DNA from: Penicillus capitatus
Taxonomy: Eukaryota > Chlorophyta
DNA: 64,000 nucleotides
Direction: 5' to 3'
NCBI GenBank assembly: GCA_965649825.1
Contig: OZ287699.1
Location: forward strand, 620,001-684,000
Position 1 is the stretch's first letter. Every line of letters starts with the position of its first letter. A model generated the notes under the pieces. That model was not told the origin of the DNA. It saw only the letters and a list, made by a program, of their open reading frames with translations, and made no database searches. This document shows positions 59,131 to 64,000 of the stretch, in pieces. The position numbers were made by a program, and so were the translations under genes.

Positions 59131-60233
59131 ATGAGTACCACAGACAACAACACACTGCGTCAAGACACTCGACCTTCGGAGTCATTCACTGAAAAGGAAG
59201 CGGTCGTTATTGAAAGGCATGTGACTACGACGTGGACCCCAGCACTGACATTAACTGCGTTGTGCTGTTCTGTCAGACTGGACACCCTGGATTCGCCAAA
59301 CAATAACAACATCTCCTCACAGAGTTCGAGTCCCAAGAATGAACGCGTTGCTTCGGGTCTGCTGAAGATGCTAGAGGATGACTCCATTCTGCAGGGATTT
59401 GAAGATTTGCCTCCAAGCGACAACCTACTGGACGACGACGAGGCAGAAATCTATGGTACGACACACATGAATGGGTATCACGGAAAGAGAATGGGCTCGA
59501 ATGCCTCAGCCAGTGGGGATGGATCCTTCATTCATTCACACAGTGATCTCTCCGACAATGAAGACGGTAAGAGAGCGATTCTTGGGAAGCTGTCTGGCTG
59601 AGGTCGATGGCCTGTCTGCCTCTATGTGGACATCACAGAATCTCCTCTCCAGTTTCACAATGAAAGACAGTTTGAGCTTGAGTTCAAACTACATGAGGCG
59701 GAACAGAAGGTGGAGCAACTGAACCTTCAACTAAAGGGCAAGTCCATGCAGCTTGAACAAGTGCAAGTATGTCCATTGTTCCGCTGGTCAGTAAGTCGGT
59801 CTCTAACGTGATGATGTGACAGGTCGCTCTGATCTCCTACGAAGAAGAAATCATGCAGCTGCGCCAGCAGATGACGCATGCGTCTGATGGATCAGACGAC
59901 GACGACGATGATGATATTGATGAAGATGAAGATGAAGATGGACCGCTGCCCAAGATGAAGCTTTCTCCTGCGCCGCCTGTCCCATCAACGCCTGTAGGAT
60001 CGGTATCTCTTGAAACGGCGGAACAGTTGAGTTCCAAAATCATCAAACTTCAACAACGTGTTGAGGAGCTCGAAGATATCATGGTCTACACAAAATTGGA
60101 TAATGCACAGCTTAGAGAAACGGTGGATTTCCTCAAGTCCAAGCTGAAGCAGTACACGAAAAAACCATCCACTGAAAAGAAATCCGCCACCACTAAGTCA
60201 TCGTCCGTTCGAAACCTTTTCTCCAGGAAATAG
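59131..60233 (+). CDS. coiled-coil protein with acidic N-terminal region
   Basis: Not recognised. Four exons: 59131-59231, 59277-59566, 59639-59766 and 59823-60233, giving 309 aa with introns of 45, 72 and 56 nt, all in phase. The first intron (59232-59276) is optional, because the frame is open without it. The N-terminal half is Asn/Ser/Asp-rich. From ESPLQFHNERQFELEFKLHE onward it forms coiled coils, interrupted by an Asp/Glu run (DGSDDDDDDDIDEDEDED). The last coil (LSSKIIKLQQRVEELEDIMV...LRETVDFLKSKLKQY) is followed by a basic tail (SVRNLFSRK). The architecture suggests a scaffold or vesicle-tethering protein; there is no family evidence. Confidence 0.75.
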
Positions 60234-60921
60234 GGAGGCGCTGTCTTTTTATGTTTGGTTTTTCTGACGAGAGTCACTCTCTTTGGCGTCTGTGCGCATA
60301 ATACGTGATTGAACACTGTGCCCTTCCTGGTCTGTGAGGCTGTCCACACATGTCTGTGAATGAATTTGCAAAGGTCGTTGATTCCTTGTTGAGTAAAGGA
60401 TGTGACAGCTGTTGATGTATTGCGCATATCGTGGAGCGATAACTCACAAAAGACTGAAAACAGAATAGCTGTCGCTTGAAATCTGTTTGGGTTCTTTCTG
60501 ATAGAATGACATGCGCCTGTTTCTTTGCTGGGTGGAATTGTTCAGGTGGCATTTCCATCAGAGCTGTGTCAAAGAAGCTTCGTAGATTGAGCATTTCATT
60601 TCTTTCTTCAATCAGCGAAGCAAACTGTTTTGCTCGATTGTTGTAAAAGTCACTTGGCTGTGTGCGTTAGACCCATCACTATGATGCGTCAGGTCAGGTC
60701 ATGTCAACGCCAACCGTGTGTCTCATACACGACGCAAGCAACTTCTCAGTTCTTATTATAGCTGGAATGAGGACCCTAACCATTGTCCGACCTCGTGCTG
60801 TGGTGCTTTGCCCCATCATAATTGACGCGGCAGCTTCTTTCGTCTTTATCTCTTAAAAACCATTAGTGCTGTGTTCCCTCTGCGTTTTTATCACGTTTGA
60901 GAACATTCGTTGGCGGTGCTG
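60234..60921. other. no gene recognised
   Basis: The 3' flank of the coiled-coil gene and 5' flank of the membrane-protein gene. Minus-strand frames (60086-60427, 60274-60594) look like shadows. Confidence 0.45.
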
Positions 60922-61761
60922 ATGGCGTTGGCTGAAGTCACCGTGATAGTTGCAGTGTTGTTGGCCGGGTCGACTTCGGTTGTCACTGGGCGTCCGTCGG
61001 AAAACGCATGGACGCTTCAACATGAAGATCGCTCTCCGGAACAGAACGCGATGTGCAAGCCAAAGTTGGCGTGCAAAGGAATGTTCATACTCCTACAACG
61101 CGCATGCAATGACAACGTCACTTCTGCTCAAAAGGAGTCGAATCTATTGTGGAGAGTCCGACAGCCAAAAGGGGTGGTGCATTTCATAGGACGCAAGCTG
61201 TGCAATACATGCTGCAACTGGCAAGAAACTGAGGAACGGCTACCCGTTATTCCTGTCGAATCGTCAAAGCCGAAGCCATCTCCGAGCGAATCCCCGAGCC
61301 CATCGCCGTCTCCGTCTCCGAGCGAATCCCCGAGCCCGTCTCCGTCTCCGTCTCCGAGCGAGTCCCCGAGCCCATCGCCGTCTCCGTCTCCGTCTCCGAG
61401 CGAGTCCCCGAGCCCATCGCCGTCTCCGTCTCCGAGCGAGTCCCCGAGCCCATCGCCGTCTCCGTCTCCGAGCGTGTCCCCGAGCCCATCGGCATCTTTG
61501 GTGCCACCCACTGCTCAGCCTGTGTCTCAAGATTCATCCCCTAATCCCTCGCCGCCGTTGCCATCCAATCGACGGGATGACGATAAAACCGAGTCGATCG
61601 TGACGTGGACAGTGGCAACAAGTTTGCTTGTTGTGTCAGTGATCTGGATTTCCGTTTATTTGTATTTTTACCGCGCCCGCCTTTCTATGCACCATCGCAA
61701 TCGACAGTCAACTTGCGATGCAGCACAATCCGATACTCTCACGGAGAGTCTGAATCCGTAG
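60922..61761 (+). CDS. type I membrane protein with (SP)n repeat stalk
   Basis: 279 aa from the ATG at 60922. It has a signal peptide (MALAEVTVIVAVLLAGSTSV), a small Cys-containing ectodomain (six to seven Cys, including CNTCC), and a Ser-Pro repeat stalk from about residue 115 to 195 built on SPSPSPSES. A transmembrane helix (VTWTVATSLLVVSVIWISVY) precedes a short basic tail. The SP repeat resembles hydroxyproline-rich extracellular proteins of algae and plants, so the stalk may be glycosylated; that is inference. The transmembrane region resembles that of the next gene. Confidence 0.75.
   Translation: MALAEVTVIVAVLLAGSTSVVTGRPSENAWTLQHEDRSPEQNAMCKPKLACKGMFILLQRACNDNVTSAQKESNLLWRVRQPKGVVHFIGRKLCNTCCNWQETEERLPVIPVESSKPKPSPSESPSPSPSPSPSESPSPSPSPSPSESPSPSPSPSPSPSESPSPSPSPSPSESPSPSPSPSPSVSPSPSASLVPPTAQPVSQDSSPNPSPPLPSNRRDDDKTESIVTWTVATSLLVVSVIWISVYLYFYRARLSMHHRNRQSTCDAAQSDTLTESLNP
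61264..61497 (+). repeat. Ser-Pro coding minisatellite
   Basis: Tandem variants of a CCGTCTCCGTCTCCGAGCGA-type unit encode the SP stalk of the preceding membrane protein. Units differ by whole codons, so the frame is kept. Confidence 0.85.
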
Positions 61762-62290
61762 GAGGAGACTGTCTCCGACCCCCAAGTCCACACACATTAA
61801 CTTAGAACTTGTCCGTCCTATTGACGTTACTTTCGCTAGCACTGCGCATTCTTTCCCAATCGGCGCTTTCTGCCTTCTTTCTAACAGCTTCCTTTAAAAA
61901 ATGACGGTATGTGTTATTTGCAAACAGTCATGTTCCGATCAGGATTATGGCAGCGACTGTAACGGAATGTCATTTCGGACAGACGGACCGCCTGCGTCGG
62001 ACGACACTGCAGCGAAACGCATCGTGGATCATGACAGGACTGTGAATCGAACGCCTTGGTGACTGTCGCTTCAAAGCACCTACATTTGGCAATACTGACG
62101 TGGCTTCTTGTTCTTCAAAAGCTCCAAAGCAGAGCTACGGCCATCCTCACTGACGAGACATCGCTGCAATCCACCTGGTTTTTGCCGTGATATCTGTTTT
62201 CACAAATCGACGTTTCATTCGAAGTTTGACGAACAACCCTTCGGTATGCATCGTATTTCATTCTCGACACAAAGCAATGGTGTTGTAGAG
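61762..62290. other. intergenic/5' leader
   Basis: The downstream gene's frame is open from about 62108, but without a signal peptide. The best start is the ATG at 62291. No other feature is seen. Confidence 0.45.
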
Positions 62291-63349
62291 ATGAAACTGC
62301 GAAACCCTAGCTTTGTCGTTTTTTGCCTTGTAATTTTCTTCTCAAGTTTCGCGACTGGTGCTGAAAAGATTGCGTCGCGAAAAACGCTTCCTATTGATTC
62401 AGCAGCAGCAGTTCGAGAAATCGCGGGACGTAATGGGCCGCTGAGTTTATTTCGTTTTCCCTTCAGTCGAAAAAAGAGTGGCGATAGTGAGGATGCCTCT
62501 GAAGATGAAACATCGAAAACTGAAGAAGAAGAAGTCATTAGAGAGCAGGACCAGCAAATAGCCGGAGCCATTTTTCAGAAGTTCCAGCAAGAGTTACCGT
62601 TGTTCGCCAGCCCCGATTCGTTGACAACAACAACAACAACAACACCTCAACATGTTGAAGTTGATCCTCCGGCGGCGACCCCATCTCCGACGGTGTCGAA
62701 AGTTCCATCTCCGACGGTGTCGAAAGTTCCATCTCGCTCAGATCCGCCATCAGCGAGTCCAACCGACATCATTCCGTCAGAAGCAATAGAGGAGTTATCC
62801 TCTGTGGCCCCATCATCTGAAGCAGCAGAAGCATCCGAACCTGAAGAACAAGTTGCTGTGCTATCAGAACAGTCAGACATAGAAGCACCTGTCCCAGAAT
62901 CCGTCGAATCTGTAGATTCCACTGAATCTATTGAATCTGTCGAACCCGTAGATTCTTCCGCCCAAACTGTCGAATCTGTTGGATCTTGGCCGGCCCCCGA
63001 GAGGGAGGTGTATGAAGAAGAGCTTCTTGTCGCTGAGCCTCCCGGTAGTGAACCCGCAGTACCCGTGAGAGCCGTCACATCGGCTCAAACGCTGAGCAGA
63101 ACTGCAGAACTGTCGGAAACACTCTCCGCGTCACTGGATACGCATGAACAAGTGGAAGAAGAGGACAGCGAAGCTCCTGCCCCTGAAGATAATAAACATC
63201 GACACCGCATCGGTCGGAAGATGAGGATCGTTTCCTGGACACTGGCTAGCATCTGTATTTCATTGGTTGTTGTGGGGAATTTCCTCGGCATCTATTTTTC
63301 GTATATTCGTCCACGTCTCTCTCGAAGAACTGAATATACAGAGCTTTGA
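62291..63349 (+). CDS. type I membrane protein with acidic Ser/Glu/Val-rich ectodomain
   Basis: 352 aa from the ATG at 62291, which is followed by a signal peptide (MKLRNPSFVVFCLVIFFSS). In-frame upstream Met codons would bury that peptide. The ectodomain is low-complexity: acidic, Thr/Pro and Ser/Val/Glu repeats (SPTVSKVP twice; many E-S-V-E-S-V units). A transmembrane helix (about residues 313-340) is followed by a short basic tail ending YTEL. The sequence around the helix (IVSWTLASI...YFSYIRPRLSRR) matches the pattern in the preceding gene, suggesting a tandem paralogous pair with diverged ectodomains. Confidence 0.75.
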   Translation: MKLRNPSFVVFCLVIFFSSFATGAEKIASRKTLPIDSAAAVREIAGRNGPLSLFRFPFSRKKSGDSEDASEDETSKTEEEEVIREQDQQIAGAIFQKFQQELPLFASPDSLTTTTTTTPQHVEVDPPAATPSPTVSKVPSPTVSKVPSRSDPPSASPTDIIPSEAIEELSSVAPSSEAAEASEPEEQVAVLSEQSDIEAPVPESVESVDSTESIESVEPVDSSAQTVESVGSWPAPEREVYEEELLVAEPPGSEPAVPVRAVTSAQTLSRTAELSETLSASLDTHEQVEEEDSEAPAPEDNKHRHRIGRKMRIVSWTLASICISLVVVGNFLGIYFSYIRPRLSRRTEYTEL

Positions 63350-63600
63350 TGATGATGCATTATGTGAAATCGATCTGCAGTAACGTCTTTCTCAATCTCT
63401 GTGTGCGATCTGCAGCAGAACGGAACATATGCGGCACCTTTAAGTCTCACCTCGTTTAGTATGTTGACAGACATTAATTGTATATCTCCTTTACCTGCTT
63501 GTCGAACTGTTGAAGATGAGGCAGCGAAACTAGATCATTCCAAATCATCACCTGTCTGACATTTCAATCCTTCCGTTTAAAGACTCCGTCGTTTTTCGAT

Positions 63601-64000
63601 ATGACATCCATCCAATACACTGAGCTCTTCCTGCGCGACAACGCATGGATAAATGCCCTCGTTCTCGACCGTCTACCTCCTTTCGTTGCGGAATCTCTTC
63701 CGCTCTTCTTTCGAACGTGGCTGCGGAACTTTGTATTCGCTTCTGCCGTCTACTTCGGCGTCGGTGGACTCTGGTGCTACTATGTCTACTACTGCTTCCG
63801 TTTTCGATTCTACAAAGACGGGAAGATCCCGTCGGTCGGAGACGTACTCCAACAAGTCTTCAGGACCTCAACGAAATGGCGCCGATCGACTGATTTCCCT
63901 CCCATATATGTCACTGTAGATTCGTGTGGCTTGCTCGGCCTTGCCTCTGTATTCCCTGCTGCCGACCGTGACAGACTTCATCGTCGAACGAGGATACACA
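63601..64000 (+). CDS. STE1: sterol C5(6)-desaturase, N-terminal part (runs off the window)
   Basis: ER membrane di-iron enzyme that introduces the delta-5 double bond in sterol synthesis (STE1/DWF7/ERG3 family). Exon 1 is 63601-63855 (85 codons). A 64-nt intron (GTCTTC...CTGTAG) leads to exon 2 from 63920 to the window end. Family landmarks are RLPPFVAESLPLFFRTWLRN, GGLWCYYVYYCF, KIPSVGDVLQQ and, after the join, YSLLPTVTDFIVERGYT. These follow plant STE1 closely in order and spacing. The His-box motifs lie beyond the window. Because the frame is cut by the window edge it is easy to miss. Confidence 0.85.
   Translation, partial: MTSIQYTELFLRDNAWINALVLDRLPPFVAESLPLFFRTWLRNFVFASAVYFGVGGLWCYYVYYCFRFRFYKDGKIPSVGDVLQQVFRTSTKWRRSTDFPPIYVTVDSCGLLGLASVFPAADRDRLHRRTRIH

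Noticed and set aside
61128-61537. Minus-strand Gly/Asp-, Glu/Thr- and Arg-rich frames
   Set aside because: They are shadows of the Ser-Pro coding repeat on the plus strand.

Overview
The window is nuclear DNA from a photosynthetic, flagellated eukaryote, most likely a unicellular alga. The plastid is indicated by a tocopherol cyclase and an ALB3-type thylakoid insertase. The flagellum is indicated by an almost complete axonemal dynein light chain 1 and a CFAP97D-family protein. Plant-like families are also present: an EDR1/CTR1-type Raf kinase, a plant-spaced tandem CCCH zinc finger and a sterol C5-desaturase. I cannot name the species. Two features of genome style stand out. Introns are very small (mostly 40-75 nt) with loose donor sites, some starting GC. 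Some neighbouring genes are packed extremely tightly (21-66 bp apart, one pair overlapping by 1 nt). Exon joins given here come from reading-frame continuity plus protein-family conservation, not from transcript data.

Layout. 0.5-17.8 kb is gene-dense: NDUFS4 (complex I), a CCCH zinc-finger protein on the minus strand, a small unknown gene, a receptor-like TKL kinase lacking the catalytic Asp, ALB3, dynein LC1 (minus), a DEDDh exonuclease (minus), tocopherol cyclase, a RAP-like organellar RNA protein, a mitochondrial PDH-kinase-family gene (minus) and a PDI. 17.8-26 kb is sparse, partly rich in TCGATCGA-type words, with a few small genes. 26.1-35.7 kb is a nested pair of Ty3/gypsy LTR retrotransposons: element 2 (30751-35521) sits inside element 1 (26123-35707), and each has two identical short LTRs. 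36-39.7 kb is odd GC-rich and T-rich DNA holding a broken PDE12-like gene. 39.7-41.3 kb is a tandem/degenerate repeat. 42.0-43.0 kb is a near-identical partial copy of the 16.3 kb PDI gene.

43-52.5 kb holds a MATH/USP protein that appears catalytically dead, an organellar isoleucyl-tRNA synthetase, a histidine-phosphatase gene, a CFAP97D gene and an unknown gene. 55.4-58.6 kb is an 11-exon EDR1-Raf kinase. 59.1-63.3 kb holds a coiled-coil protein and two membrane proteins with related transmembrane regions. The window ends inside a sterol C5-desaturase.

The genes are ordinary housekeeping, organelle, flagellar and signalling functions with no operon-like pathway. The most unusual biology is in the retrotransposons, whose open reading frames run from LTR to LTR through the primer-binding site and polypurine tract. 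Also notable are the two pseudoenzymes, the GC-AG introns and the recent PDI duplication.
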